64,000 nucleotides of DNA from positions 1 through 64,000 of IMG/VR virus record IMGVR_UViG_3300030106_005394, one strand, 5' to 3'. Under the pieces are notes generated by a model. The model saw only the letters and a program-made list of their open reading frames with translations, made no database searches and was not told the origin of the DNA. The position numbers and the translations under genes are program-made. The DNA comes from a virus. Position 1 is the stretch's first letter; the number at the start of each line of letters is the position of its first letter. Below are positions 14,217 to 22,866 of this stretch, one piece after another.

Positions 14217-14970
14217 CGGCTAAAACCATTTTGTCCATTACTTTGGTTAGTAGATGCGTCCTGTCCTGCATTGTCGGGTATGACCATTTTTTGGCTACTT
14301 CCGTGAATGCATTGTACAGGCTCCAACAATCTCTATTTTTGAACGCATCATGCGTTGGATTATAGAAGGTGTTGACCCAAGGCTTCAGCATTGATGGAGG
14401 GATTGCTCCAGCACGCATAGCAACCATTATGATGTCGTGCGCTGTCAATCTATCCAAGGAGTGAGCCTTGTAGGCCTCAACTCGCTTTTCATTTTCCTCG
14501 AACTGCTTATTGAGTTCAGTTATTGCACCACTTAACATCTTAGGCAAGTCCTTGAAGATATTCTTGGTGTGCCTTCGGCCCACTACGATGTTAGCAGAGA
14601 AGCTCAGGTTGTCGCACACGAATACACGATTACCACATCCCATATTCGCCCTAAACTGCATAGTGCTGGAGTTCCTTAAGCCTACAAGCTTAGCCATATC
14701 CTCATGGTTATTGCAGTTACGCAATTCCATAAGGCCAAACATATTATCCTGAGTAAGCTTACCATCTTTCTTTGAAAGAAAGCGTTGTAGGCTAAACTCC
14801 TCATGGACAATTTTGTATCCAGCATTCTCTAGAGCATTCTGCACTTCGTTTAAGAAGTAGTCATGCCGAATGGGATAGTGAGTTTCCGTCATAGGTACTG
14901 GGTTTGTTAGTTTACCGAGTTCCTCTCTTGTGATATGGCGACCGCCACAATGGTTCATGAAACCTTTCAT
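14206..14970 (-). CDS. DUF932-family phage/plasmid protein
   Basis: The protein matches the layout of DUF932 proteins: RHDYFLNEVQNALENAGYKI near the N-terminus, LRNSSTMQFRANMGCGNRVF and VCDNLSFSANIVVGRRHTKN in the middle, and a helical C-terminal half. These proteins are common in phages and plasmids near recombination genes. Their biochemical role is not settled. At 254 residues it is within the family range. It is coupled to the Cas4-like nuclease gene (ATGA overlap) and to rusA. Confidence 0.85.
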   Translation of the reverse strand: MKGFMNHCGGRHITREELGKLTNPVPMTETHYPIRHDYFLNEVQNALENAGYKIVHEEFSLQRFLSKKDGKLTQDNMFGLMELRNCNNHEDMAKLVGLRNSSTMQFRANMGCGNRVFVCDNLSFSANIVVGRRHTKNIFKDLPKMLSGAITELNKQFEENEKRVEAYKAHSLDRLTAHDIIMVAMRAGAIPPSMLKPWVNTFYNPTHDAFKNRDCWSLYNAFTEVAKKWSYPTMQDRTHLLTKVMDKMVLADAA

Positions 14971-16094
14971 GATTCGTCTTCCTTCTTTTTAGTATTCTTG
15001 ATTATACGGGCGGTAGATTCCTTAACCTGAACGGCACTAGCCGATTTCATTATATCCCGTAGTTCTTTTTTAGCTTTAGCTGTAGACTGGCCTGTTTTTT
15101 CAGCCCATATCTTAATTAGGTTCCTTTCTTGTAGTTTTACCAGCTTGTCCATCTCTTCGATGTCAAAGCCTCTTTCTCTGAGGATAGGCAGAGCCTTCTC
15201 CGTGTCGTAGGTGGCAATTTTCATGCCCCTACCCAGTTTGTAGCCCTCTACGGACTCAGGGTCGCTTTTAAGCTTATCCCTTACAGTTGACTTCACGCTC
15301 GCTGCGAACTTTTCGTACATTCCAGCCAGCGCATATGCCTTGCCCAGTTCTTCAGGGTCTTTGGATATCTCCTCAATGGTCTTACCCATTATTTCTTCTA
15401 GTAGTTGTCGAGCCTCTGGGCAGAATGGTAAGGCTCTGCAGTATTTGCATTGCTTCGCTCCAGCCACCCTAGGGGCATCGGGGTTTTTGATTGCCTTGGA
15501 CAGCTTATACAATTTACCCGCCCAAGCTTTGACTGTAGCCCTATCGAGCATTGACACCGTATACATCGGATCAAGCAAAGGAGTTACTAGGGCCACAAAG
15601 CACTCCTGTATATTTTTATTCTCCTGCATTACGAGAGCCGCCAGCGTAAACAGCTGAGGGTTTACGTGAGCAGGAGAGTGCTCTCCGTACAGCATCTTGT
15701 AATCTACAATAAGCGCACGTTTATATTGAGGTATTATTTCAACATAGTCAGGTTTACCGCTAAGGAATGGAACGTCATTACTGTCACGTAACCACATCCG
15801 TTGTTCCTTAATCTGATAACCTTCACCCTTTATTGTGCGTTGACGTAGCTCATGTACTGCCAACTTTGAATTTGTGATGGCCCTAGCACGCTCAGGATCA
15901 TCAATCTCGTCAATGGGCATATCCATTTCAGCAAGTGCATGGCGAATTGTGCCTTCACTAGATTCAGAATACTGAATATCTGGCAGTCCCTTCTCCGCAA
16001 GAAACTTACCCTTGCAGAGGAATAGGGACTCTACTCCCGACGCAGAGGGCATACCTCCACGCTCGTCAGCTAGATCATCAGAATGGGAGCTCAT
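14967..16094 (-). CDS. Cas4/RecB-type PD-(D/E)XK nuclease with Cys cluster
   Basis: The nuclease core is GKPDYVEIIPQYKRALIVDY followed by K, giving D119, D134 and K136 (counted from the upstream possible start at 16103). An early C30 plus C219, C222 (CKYC) and C228 resemble the iron-sulphur clasp of Cas4/AddB nucleases. The family, often called DUF2800 in phages, is thought to resect DNA ends for annealing. I place the start at ATG 16094 because AAGGAG precedes it at good spacing; ATG 16103 is the first possible start. The C-terminal third is Lys-rich and helical. It overlaps the ERF gene by 17 bases, so the two probably act together. Confidence 0.88.
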   Translation of the reverse strand: MSSHSDDLADERGGMPSASGVESLFLCKGKFLAEKGLPDIQYSESSEGTIRHALAEMDMPIDEIDDPERARAITNSKLAVHELRQRTIKGEGYQIKEQRMWLRDSNDVPFLSGKPDYVEIIPQYKRALIVDYKMLYGEHSPAHVNPQLFTLAALVMQENKNIQECFVALVTPLLDPMYTVSMLDRATVKAWAGKLYKLSKAIKNPDAPRVAGAKQCKYCRALPFCPEARQLLEEIMGKTIEEISKDPEELGKAYALAGMYEKFAASVKSTVRDKLKSDPESVEGYKLGRGMKIATYDTEKALPILRERGFDIEEMDKLVKLQERNLIKIWAEKTGQSTAKAKKELRDIMKSASAVQVKESTARIIKNTKKKEDES

Positions 16095-16800
16095 CTCCGT
16101 CATCTCCTTCTAGATCAAATGGAAGCTCATCTACCTTCTTTGGTGTTTTAGCTTCCTCTATTTGCTTCTTACCTTCACTTGACGCCGCATCAAGTGCCGC
16201 ACGGAATTGTGGGTTCTTGTTGTCAATGTTATCAATATACCATTGGAGTGACTGTTCTGGCAGGGAACTCAGGGGCTTACCCTTGTTTTTGCCAAACGGA
16301 ACCACGAAGTCGCCCCAGTCGCCAGTTTTATTTAACTCAACAGCTTTTGGTTTTTCAAACCTAGTCTCTTGTTTTTTGGGCTTAGGTTTGCTTGCTGGCT
16401 TTTCGTCTTTTCCGTGAGTATTGACCGCATCAGCATCCTTGCTGTCATCTATTGCGAATAGGCCATTTAAGGCATACTTGCGAGCGTAGGAGCTTGCTGC
16501 TCCCGTACACTGACTAGGTGACATTCCCTTGAGACTGCCTTCTTGCGCCCAGCCTACGCTTGAAACGCTCTCGCCGTTTGCGTGTAAGCTGGCTATGGCC
16601 TTAACGTAGGTGTTTCCGTTTATATCATAAACCTCATCACTTAATGTGACTGCAGCTTTATGCGTTTCCAGTAGGGGCTTGAGTGCCTCAAGTATGTCCT
16701 CACAGCTCCTGTAGTTGTACCCGCCAAACTTATTTGTCTGTCCTTTGGGCGCGTTTAGCTGGCTCTGTATAAAGCCAAGCGTTTCTAGTGCTTCATTCAT
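16078..16800 (-). CDS. erf: ERF-family single-strand annealing recombinase with SSB-like acidic tip
   Basis: The N-terminal ERF domain includes NKFGGYNYRSCEDILEALKP and GAASSYARKYALNGLFAIDD, the family's signature stretches. After a Lys/Pro-rich linker there is a small module (FGKNKGKPLSSLPEQSLQWY) found at the ends of exonucleases and recombinases. The protein ends in DELPF, DDGDELPF and two acidic repeats like the tip of bacterial SSB. ERF proteins anneal complementary strands in circularisation and recombination. The start has AGGAAGG upstream. It is the first gene of the 16800-9671 operon. Confidence 0.9.
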   Translation of the reverse strand: MNEALETLGFIQSQLNAPKGQTNKFGGYNYRSCEDILEALKPLLETHKAAVTLSDEVYDINGNTYVKAIASLHANGESVSSVGWAQEGSLKGMSPSQCTGAASSYARKYALNGLFAIDDSKDADAVNTHGKDEKPASKPKPKKQETRFEKPKAVELNKTGDWGDFVVPFGKNKGKPLSSLPEQSLQWYIDNIDNKNPQFRAALDAASSEGKKQIEEAKTPKKVDELPFDLEGDDGDELPF

Positions 16801-17039
16801 TTTTACCTTCCTTTTGAGATTATCGGCTAAATCGGTTCGCCGAATAAACTGCAGTTTTGTGAATTAATCCTCGACTGCAAGTTTTTTCTGAAAAAAAATT
16901 AATTGACAGGATATGTGCGTATACCTGACACTCCACGCACATCTTCCACGTGCCCCTCGGTAGGTTCTTATCCTTTCTTCCTGCCGAGGGGTTTTTTATA
17001 GTTGACTGACTAGTGTCTTTTGGTTTTGGGTTTTAATCT
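16801..17039. promoter_or_regulatory. Divergent regulatory region between replication and packaging operons
   Basis: The stretch holds no gene. TCGGC/GCCGA repeats lie near 16824-16844. A palindrome AAACTGCAGTTT is at about 16846-16857, with a second ACTGCAAGTTTT at about 16874. There is a TTGACA box at 16903-16908 on the plus strand and an 8-bp inverted repeat ATGTGCGT...ACGCACAT at 16913-16942. These are candidate operators and promoters for the divergent operons. No clean -10 is visible in either direction. Confidence 0.45.
16953..16997 (+). terminator. Strong rho-independent terminator with no coding gene upstream
   Basis: CCCCTCGGTAGG and CCTGCCGAGGGG form a 12-bp stem (one wobble) followed by six T. 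Direction is plus. The only plus-strand sequence before it is the non-coding region from 16801, so it may end a short RNA or shield the packaging operon. Confidence 0.85.
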
Positions 17040-17306
17040 ATGGACAGCGATACTGCGGACTTGATACAAAAAACAGTAAACCCACTTTTATCCGAGTTTC
17101 TTGACGGATTCATAATAGCAGGAGTTAAGGCTGGCACAGACAAGAAGGTGATATGCATTAAAATGCCACCTCCTCGTCCTGCTAGAGGGTATGAAGACCC
17201 AGACTTCTATCACAATGACGAGCCTTACGTAAGAGCCGAGGATAACTTTTTGCCCCTATTATCATGTATAGAGGAGTGGGCTGAAATAAATATAGATTTA
17301 GAATGA
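17040..17306 (+). CDS. Hypothetical protein (88 aa), first gene of packaging operon
   Basis: This is a small acidic protein. A helical N-terminus (DLIQKTVNPLLSEFLDGFII) is followed by a short strand (KKVICIKMPPPRPARG) and a Tyr/Asp-rich tail. It overlaps the next gene by four bases (ATGA). It has no clear ribosome binding site. Its position just ahead of the terminase genes suggests a packaging or regulatory role, but I do not recognise the family. Confidence 0.75.
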   Translation: MDSDTADLIQKTVNPLLSEFLDGFIIAGVKAGTDKKVICIKMPPPRPARGYEDPDFYHNDEPYVRAEDNFLPLLSCIEEWAEINIDLE

Positions 17307-17659
17307 GCTGGAAATGGTTTGATAAGTACCCACCACCTCTCGTTAGGTGCTTGGCTAGACGTAAGCTATCAGGTAGCCACGTTGTTGCGATGTCTGATGA
17401 AGAGGTAGCCCTGCGGGCAGATATACCCTTACTAAGGATAAAGGAGATATCAACAAAGAATGATTGGAGTGACGTGCCTATAGATGAGGCGAGAAGTTTC
17501 TGCAGTGCATGCAACTTCGATATATTCAATTCTGCAGACAGGAACAGAGCAGGAGCCTACCTTCGAAAAGGCGCTAAGTTTCAGTATTTAAAAGTATCTC
17601 CACACTGGAAGACAACATTCCTCCCATTGATACAAGCCATGAGAAGTAATGCCCAATAG
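17303..17659 (+). CDS. Hypothetical protein, possibly DNA-binding (118 aa)
   Basis: The protein is basic at both ends, with a central stretch SDEEVALRADIPLLRIKEIS resembling a helix-turn-helix, and a C-terminal basic helix pair. It overlaps the candidate small terminase gene by 11 bases. Position and composition fit a packaging accessory or regulator. This is inference; no family was identified. Confidence 0.75.
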   Translation: MSWKWFDKYPPPLVRCLARRKLSGSHVVAMSDEEVALRADIPLLRIKEISTKNDWSDVPIDEARSFCSACNFDIFNSADRNRAGAYLRKGAKFQYLKVSPHWKTTFLPLIQAMRSNAQ

Positions 17660-18323
17660 GCAATCCATACCGATAGCAGAGCTATCAGAGGCTCTCCGCA
17701 GGAACGAGGGAGATAGGGATGCTACAGCAAAGGAGCTAGGCATTACAAAGAACTATCTTAGTGTCAGAATCAACAAGACACCAGCCCTTAAAGCTCTTTG
17801 GTCTAACACCGAGCCTATTGACCCATCTAGTGCAGAAGCTGAAATTCGAAAGGCTCCACACAAGCCTACGGCTGATCCAATATCGGATAAGCGAAGTCTG
17901 GAGGTTTGGCAGAAGAACGGAAAAGATGTCTTCATGGAAGAAATCTCTTCTATGCTACATAACAAGGATAACATTGCGAAGCTGGACATATTTAAGGGCT
18001 TTGAGGGCAATGTTGGACTACATATGGCCAGAGCCTTGGAGATGACCCAGAATGTGAATATGCGTCAGAACGTAACACTTTTTGAGGTAGCAGAGAACCT
18101 GAGAGATCAAATACTGAGCGGAGCCTTAGATGAAGAGTCCGAGATTATGAAAACCAGACTTTATGTATCATGCTGCGAACAGCAGGGTAAGTTCTACGAC
18201 AGGCTACTTAGGGGACTGGAGGCCATGCTCAAGATGACCGAGAAGGAGGCTGGCAAGAAAAAGAAGAAGGCTGGGTTCCAGCCACTGTCAGAATTACAAA
18301 AGGCTGAAGATGCAGAAGAATAA
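17649..18323 (+). CDS. Candidate terminase small subunit
   Basis: The N-terminal segment GDRDATAKELGITKNYLSVR is a Fis/terS-like helix-turn-helix that would bind the packaging site. A central helical region (EISSMLHNKDNIAKLDIFKG, AENLRDQILSGALDEESEIM) could form the oligomer core. The C-terminus is Lys-rich (KKKKKAGFQPLSELQKAEDA) and might contact the large subunit. It lies just upstream of the terminase large subunit with only a 63-aa gene between. Length 224 is within the range of small subunits. Confidence 0.75.
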   Translation: MPNRQSIPIAELSEALRRNEGDRDATAKELGITKNYLSVRINKTPALKALWSNTEPIDPSSAEAEIRKAPHKPTADPISDKRSLEVWQKNGKDVFMEEISSMLHNKDNIAKLDIFKGFEGNVGLHMARALEMTQNVNMRQNVTLFEVAENLRDQILSGALDEESEIMKTRLYVSCCEQQGKFYDRLLRGLEAMLKMTEKEAGKKKKKAGFQPLSELQKAEDAEE

Positions 18324-18501
18324 GCAGATACAGCAGTTCTTAACTCAGTCAGATATAATTAATGGATTCTGGGAGGAGTTTGAGGCTAAGCATGAAACCC
18401 AGAAAGAGGAGCACCCTTGGAAACTTAAATACTTTGTTGCTCTTGCATTCGCAGAGGGAGTAGCGATGGGTATGAAGAATGCCAAAGCAGAAGAAAATTG
18501 A
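18310..18501 (+). CDS. Hypothetical small helical protein (63 aa)
   Basis: The protein is helical, with one moderately hydrophobic helix (LKYFVALAFAEGVAMGMKNA) after a charged N-terminus. It overlaps the small terminase by 14 bases and the large terminase by 23. It is of unknown family and probably co-expressed with packaging genes. Confidence 0.65.
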   Translation: MQKNKQIQQFLTQSDIINGFWEEFEAKHETQKEEHPWKLKYFVALAFAEGVAMGMKNAKAEEN

Positions 18502-20017
18502 TACAGCCGCAATTCTTAATCGCTTAGGCGACTTACAGGATGACGAGAAGAAGGAGACAGAGCCATGGCTCCCATCACTTTCTAAGACCCAAAGGGAGAT
18601 ATTTGACGACTCCTCAAGGTACATACTTGCTTATGGCGAGAGAGGTACTGGAAAGACTTATGTACTGGGTGGACACAAGCTCGTACGCCATTGCTATGAG
18701 AACTTTAATGCTCTAGCTCTTTGTGTAGTTGGCGTTAAGTCACAGGCCACCATGGGTGGGGTCTGGCATAAGCTTCAGACTGAGATACTGCCCCTGTGGG
18801 CAGAGGGCCTAGGTATAAACATTACCGAGGAAAGAAGGGACGAGCAAAAGAACTTATATGTTGATGTAGAGAATAGGTATGGTGGATACTCTAGGGTTGT
18901 AGTAATATCTGTTCCATATGGAGCTTTTATACGAGATAGGATAAAAGGGTTTGAGCCATCTTATGTATTTATTGATGAGCTTACTAACTTGGATACCGAT
19001 GATTACTTTAATGCGGTAGTACAGCAGATAGGTAGACGTCCGGGTATTCGTGGGCCACAGCAATATACTGCCGCATGCAACCCTGACGGCCCATCACATT
19101 GGGTATACAAGAGGTTCTTTGAGATACCTTATAATGACGAGGGGGAGTGGAATGACGATTATTCCGTGTACCACCTCAAGATAGAAGAGAATAAGGACAA
19201 CCTACCCAAGGGATACTACGATAATGTCATGGAGGCTGTGGCCGATGATCCTATCGAAGAGGCCCGAATGATTCGCGGTGAATGGATAGATAGACCGCTG
19301 GGAGATGCTATATTTAGACCCTACTTCCTAGAAAACATACATATGAAGGGGGATGCCAAGCATGACATACTCCCTAACCCAAAGTACCCGATAATATGCG
19401 GATGGGATCCGGGTGCCGTAAATAACGCCATCATATTCCTTCAGTGCTTAGTTGGTTCAGACAAGACTATATGGTTATGTTTCGACGAGATGATATGGAT
19501 AAATGAGAAGATGCCTTACACTGCCATGATACCAAAGGTCATGAGACAGATGAGGTATTGGAATAATAAAATGGACACCAAGTTTACCTTTGAGCACATA
19601 AGTGATAACTCGGCATTCAATCAGTTTAGGGCTAGGAGCGGAAGTTACGATGTGAGGGATATTCAGCAAATATCAGCCGAAAAGGCCGAATCCTTTGACA
19701 TGGAGTCCATAAGAATGAAGGCCGCCCCAAAGTTTTCTGGTTCCGTCGAGGCTAGAGTTAGGCTTATGATCTCAAAACTACAGCAAGAGGAGTTTATGCT
19801 TTCACATAGGTGCTCAAATATTAAGAAGATGTTTTATAGTCTTGTGGCCGAAAAGGGCAGGTCTGGCAAGTATGACCCATCATTGCCATTTAAGCCAAGA
19901 AGGAGTGTGTACATACATGGATTTGATGCCCTTACATATCCTATGCTTTATTATAACGCAGGCGCAATGATGCCTACCGAAAGAGCAGCATCTGAAATAA
20001 TTGAAGTCGGTGCTTGA
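18479..20017 (+). CDS. terL: Terminase large subunit
   Basis: The ATPase domain has Walker A GERGTGKT (53-60) and Walker B VFIDEL (163-168). The nuclease domain has the RNase H-like motif GWDPG with D310 and a second acid in HISDNSAF (D376). A C-terminal D in HGFDALTYPMLYY completes the usual set. TerL pumps DNA into the prohead and cuts the concatemer. At 512 residues it is complete. It follows the candidate small subunit and precedes the portal, which is the standard order. Confidence 0.95.
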   Translation: MPKQKKIDTAAILNRLGDLQDDEKKETEPWLPSLSKTQREIFDDSSRYILAYGERGTGKTYVLGGHKLVRHCYENFNALALCVVGVKSQATMGGVWHKLQTEILPLWAEGLGINITEERRDEQKNLYVDVENRYGGYSRVVVISVPYGAFIRDRIKGFEPSYVFIDELTNLDTDDYFNAVVQQIGRRPGIRGPQQYTAACNPDGPSHWVYKRFFEIPYNDEGEWNDDYSVYHLKIEENKDNLPKGYYDNVMEAVADDPIEEARMIRGEWIDRPLGDAIFRPYFLENIHMKGDAKHDILPNPKYPIICGWDPGAVNNAIIFLQCLVGSDKTIWLCFDEMIWINEKMPYTAMIPKVMRQMRYWNNKMDTKFTFEHISDNSAFNQFRARSGSYDVRDIQQISAEKAESFDMESIRMKAAPKFSGSVEARVRLMISKLQQEEFMLSHRCSNIKKMFYSLVAEKGRSGKYDPSLPFKPRRSVYIHGFDALTYPMLYYNAGAMMPTERAASEIIEVGA

Positions 20018-20051
20018 CCCTACTTAAATTTAGTAACACAATTCTAAAACC

Positions 20052-20309
20052 ATGCAAAATCTAGACAGCGTACATATTGACATTGAGGATAACGAAGACG
20101 TGGCCGAGCTATTTGAGGGATGCAAGGCTGGCCATGTAGTAAGAATTACTATGGAGGCTACCATTACCGAGCGAACCGAGGATCGAGTTGCGGCAAGCGT
20201 TGATGGCATTGAGCAGGTAGATAAAATTGGCGGGTACGATGAGGACGAAGAGGACGAGGATATGGAAGATGCCGAAGAGGATGAAGAAGGGGCCGACGAG
20301 GAGTATTAA
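20052..20309 (+). CDS. Acidic protein (85 aa)
   Basis: The first 55 residues look folded (HIDIEDNEDVAELFEGCKAG, HVVRITMEATITERTEDR). The last 25 are almost only Asp and Glu. Such highly acidic tails occur in DNA mimics and capsid-assembly helpers. Its stop overlaps a possible ATG (TAATG). The leader is A-rich. The family is unknown. Confidence 0.75.
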   Translation: MQNLDSVHIDIEDNEDVAELFEGCKAGHVVRITMEATITERTEDRVAASVDGIEQVDKIGGYDEDEEDEDMEDAEEDEEGADEEY

Positions 20310-20646
20310 TGGAGCCAGATCTTCCACGACGGCTTCAAGAATCATCGACGCGCATTATGAAGAAAAAAGCATTAGACGCTTGTGGAATCTTGGCAGAGCT
20401 GAAAGGCTTGCTAGGGCGCTCAACCTCACTCTTCCTGAGATTGCTAGCATTATTGCTTACCCGCATCCGGACTTTCTTAGGCAAATTGAAAAAGGGAAGT
20501 TAAACGGACCAGCTTGCGTACTACTTACACTTATAGAGCACGCATACCTAAACGACCTAGTACACGATACAGTAGACTTATTTAACTTCCATGGTAGACC
20601 TGAAGATATTAAAGGAGATGGGGTGCACATCGGCGCGCCTGCGTGA
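20269..20646 (+). CDS. XRE-like helix-turn-helix protein, start uncertain
   Basis: The segment ERLARALNLTLPEIASIIAY followed by PHPDFLRQIEKGKLNGPACV has the spacing of an XRE/Cro helix-turn-helix, with a late hydrophobic helix LLTLIEHAYL. The start is a problem. The frame opens at ATG 20227, and ATG 20269 (GAGG nine bases upstream) and 20281 are more likely, but all overlap the acidic gene. A short frame from ATG 20309 (TAATG) might instead reach the HTH part by a -1 shift at GAAGAAAAAAGC near 20360. It overlaps the portal start by 56 bases. It could be a regulator of late genes. Confidence 0.55.
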   Translation: MPKRMKKGPTRSINGARSSTTASRIIDAHYEEKSIRRLWNLGRAERLARALNLTLPEIASIIAYPHPDFLRQIEKGKLNGPACVLLTLIEHAYLNDLVHDTVDLFNFHGRPEDIKGDGVHIGAPA

Positions 20647-22849
20647 GATTTTCACATCAGAAGAAGGCGGTGAAGATCATAAGATAAAGGAGAGGCTCAC
20701 CGAAAAGATAGAGTCTAGAATACATGATGGAGTCATGTTTAGCTCTAGGCACGCGAATTTATATATGTCCGTTGACCTTGCTTGGGATAGTCTGCCAATT
20801 AATAAGGCAACTATACCTTTGCTTCAATATGCTCAGGGCAAAATAGACATAGAGTCATGCCATAGGGACTTAGAGGGACTTGATTGTGCTGACCAGTTCT
20901 GTGAGTACGACGAGGAGAATGCTCTGAAGTCAATTAACATAATGAGACTGTACGAGGTTTCTGTTAATTTAATTAGGTCTTACGTAACACGAAGAGTTGC
21001 CGCTCAGGTATCAAGATTTAACAATCTATTTCCTTTCTTTAAGTACGAGCCGAGAGGCACAGGTACCATAGATAAGGTCAGAGGGGATGTTTTGTCTCAA
21101 AGAATAGAGATTATGGCAGACCAGTTTGGTTACCGACATCACTTCTCTCAGGCCATACGTGACATGTTCCTGTATGGGAAAACAGTAAACTTTCCGACCC
21201 AAGGGTGGACTAGGGATGTCTCTTGGAGGAATGTATCAGACCCAGTTACTGGGGAGACCGAAAAAGAATCCTATGTTGAGCGTGAGGGCGTAGCATTTGT
21301 TAAGCCCCACCCAACTAGGGTTTTCTGGGATCAGTCCAGTCCATTGCCTCAGATTAACGACAATATTGGCCCTGACTGGATCGGGTACTGGGATATCGTT
21401 AAGTATTCAGATATGCACAAGAACCCTGCATATTGGAATACCGATAAGATCGAATTTAACAATAGTCTTATCGGCGTGTATGACCAGAACAAGCAGTTCT
21501 TTAAGTATTACTTCGACTCAAGTAGCCTTACGTTTCCTCGCACCAAAGATAACTTTTCCTTCCAGAATGAGCGCACAGCCAATATAGGGATATACTCTGC
21601 TGAAGAGCAGGACAAGGGAATGTTCCTAACTAATCTATTTATGAAGGTAAATCCCAAAGCCGAGGGCATTGGTGATTATCCTTTTGATGTATGGATGAAG
21701 CTTGTTGTGGCATCGGACTCGACAGTTCTTTATGCGGAATTCCTTCCATCTATTCCTGCAATATATGGAGGAATTAACGAGAATGACGACAGGTTGGCAA
21801 ATATCTCAATAGCCCATGAGATTATGCCTTTTCAGGATCAGATGAATAACATTATGACATCAATGCTTCACCTCATGAAGGTCGGCATGATGAAAATAAT
21901 TGCAATTGATCAAGATGCTATAGACCCAGAAATTAGAGAGTACATAAAAGATGCACTTGCCGAGGACACGTTCTACGCCAAACCAAAAGCTATATTTTAT
22001 TCAGGAACTAAAGCAGCGGACCTTGGAATTAACGCAAATAACTTTGTTAATGTCGTTGATGTTCATACTGAGCTTGCGGGCAGTATCAATCAAAGCATTC
22101 AAGGTATTTTGCAGTTACTTAACTTGGTTGAGAGACTGCTTATCCTGTCTCCGCAGGAGCTAGGGCAACCATCACCTCGTGAGATCTCGGCAACAGAAGT
22201 AACCGAGATAGCCAATACCACGAATGCCTTATATACATTTATATCAGACGGAATTGATGACCTCCGATCTGCTGCAAAAAAGATGCTTTACGAGCACCTT
22301 GTTGGATGCTCAACAGAGCCATTTAATGTTCCAGTTAAGGGTAGATATACTGTAAAGGCTATTCAGAATGCAGGATTTGAGGCAGAGGATACTGGGGATT
22401 TGCCAGAAATTCCTCGCCGAAGAAATGTAGTCGGGCTACCCATGGATTTACAGCACGAATATATGTTTTCTTCTAGGGATGGAGCCGAGAGAGCTAGGGA
22501 TGTTCAGTCTGCTCAGGTGCTGGGTCAGTTGCTACAGCAGTTACTACAGGTTCCAGAGTTAGCTCAGTCGGTTGGTAAGGAAAGAATTTTTGATATGCTA
22601 AATGAGGTCTTTAGAATGAGCGGGGCAGGATACGATCTGCTTCTAGAGACAGACGAGATGGAGGATCTGCAATTGACTCAAAGTATGCAACAGGAGCAGT
22701 TCTTGCAGCAACTTCAAGAGCAGATGCCTCAATTAATGCAGGCATTACAGAATCTCAATGAACGTGTTGGCGGGATTGAGCAAATGGCTGGGGTTGAGCC
22801 TCCTGCAGAAGGCGGTGCACCCCAACAGGAGCAACCTCCCCCACAGTAA
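20591..22849 (+). CDS. Portal protein
   Basis: The 752-residue protein lies after TerL and before the scaffold and capsid genes, where a portal is expected. The N-terminal helical region is followed by a beta-rich middle (FVKPHPTRVFWDQSSPLPQI) and a long helical stretch (IMPFQDQMNNIMTSMLHLMK). The Gln-rich C-terminal helix (QQEQFLQQLQEQMPQLMQAL) resembles the barrel of podovirus portals. It forms the dodecameric gate for DNA. I rely on position, size and composition, not a single motif. The ATG at 20591 lacks a ribosome site; ATG 20621 has AAAGGAG immediately before it. Confidence 0.8.
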   Translation: MVDLKILKEMGCTSARLREIFTSEEGGEDHKIKERLTEKIESRIHDGVMFSSRHANLYMSVDLAWDSLPINKATIPLLQYAQGKIDIESCHRDLEGLDCADQFCEYDEENALKSINIMRLYEVSVNLIRSYVTRRVAAQVSRFNNLFPFFKYEPRGTGTIDKVRGDVLSQRIEIMADQFGYRHHFSQAIRDMFLYGKTVNFPTQGWTRDVSWRNVSDPVTGETEKESYVEREGVAFVKPHPTRVFWDQSSPLPQINDNIGPDWIGYWDIVKYSDMHKNPAYWNTDKIEFNNSLIGVYDQNKQFFKYYFDSSSLTFPRTKDNFSFQNERTANIGIYSAEEQDKGMFLTNLFMKVNPKAEGIGDYPFDVWMKLVVASDSTVLYAEFLPSIPAIYGGINENDDRLANISIAHEIMPFQDQMNNIMTSMLHLMKVGMMKIIAIDQDAIDPEIREYIKDALAEDTFYAKPKAIFYSGTKAADLGINANNFVNVVDVHTELAGSINQSIQGILQLLNLVERLLILSPQELGQPSPREISATEVTEIANTTNALYTFISDGIDDLRSAAKKMLYEHLVGCSTEPFNVPVKGRYTVKAIQNAGFEAEDTGDLPEIPRRRNVVGLPMDLQHEYMFSSRDGAERARDVQSAQVLGQLLQQLLQVPELAQSVGKERIFDMLNEVFRMSGAGYDLLLETDEMEDLQLTQSMQQEQFLQQLQEQMPQLMQALQNLNERVGGIEQMAGVEPPAEGGAPQQEQPPPQ

Positions 22850-22866
22850 CATAAACAAAAAGAACT

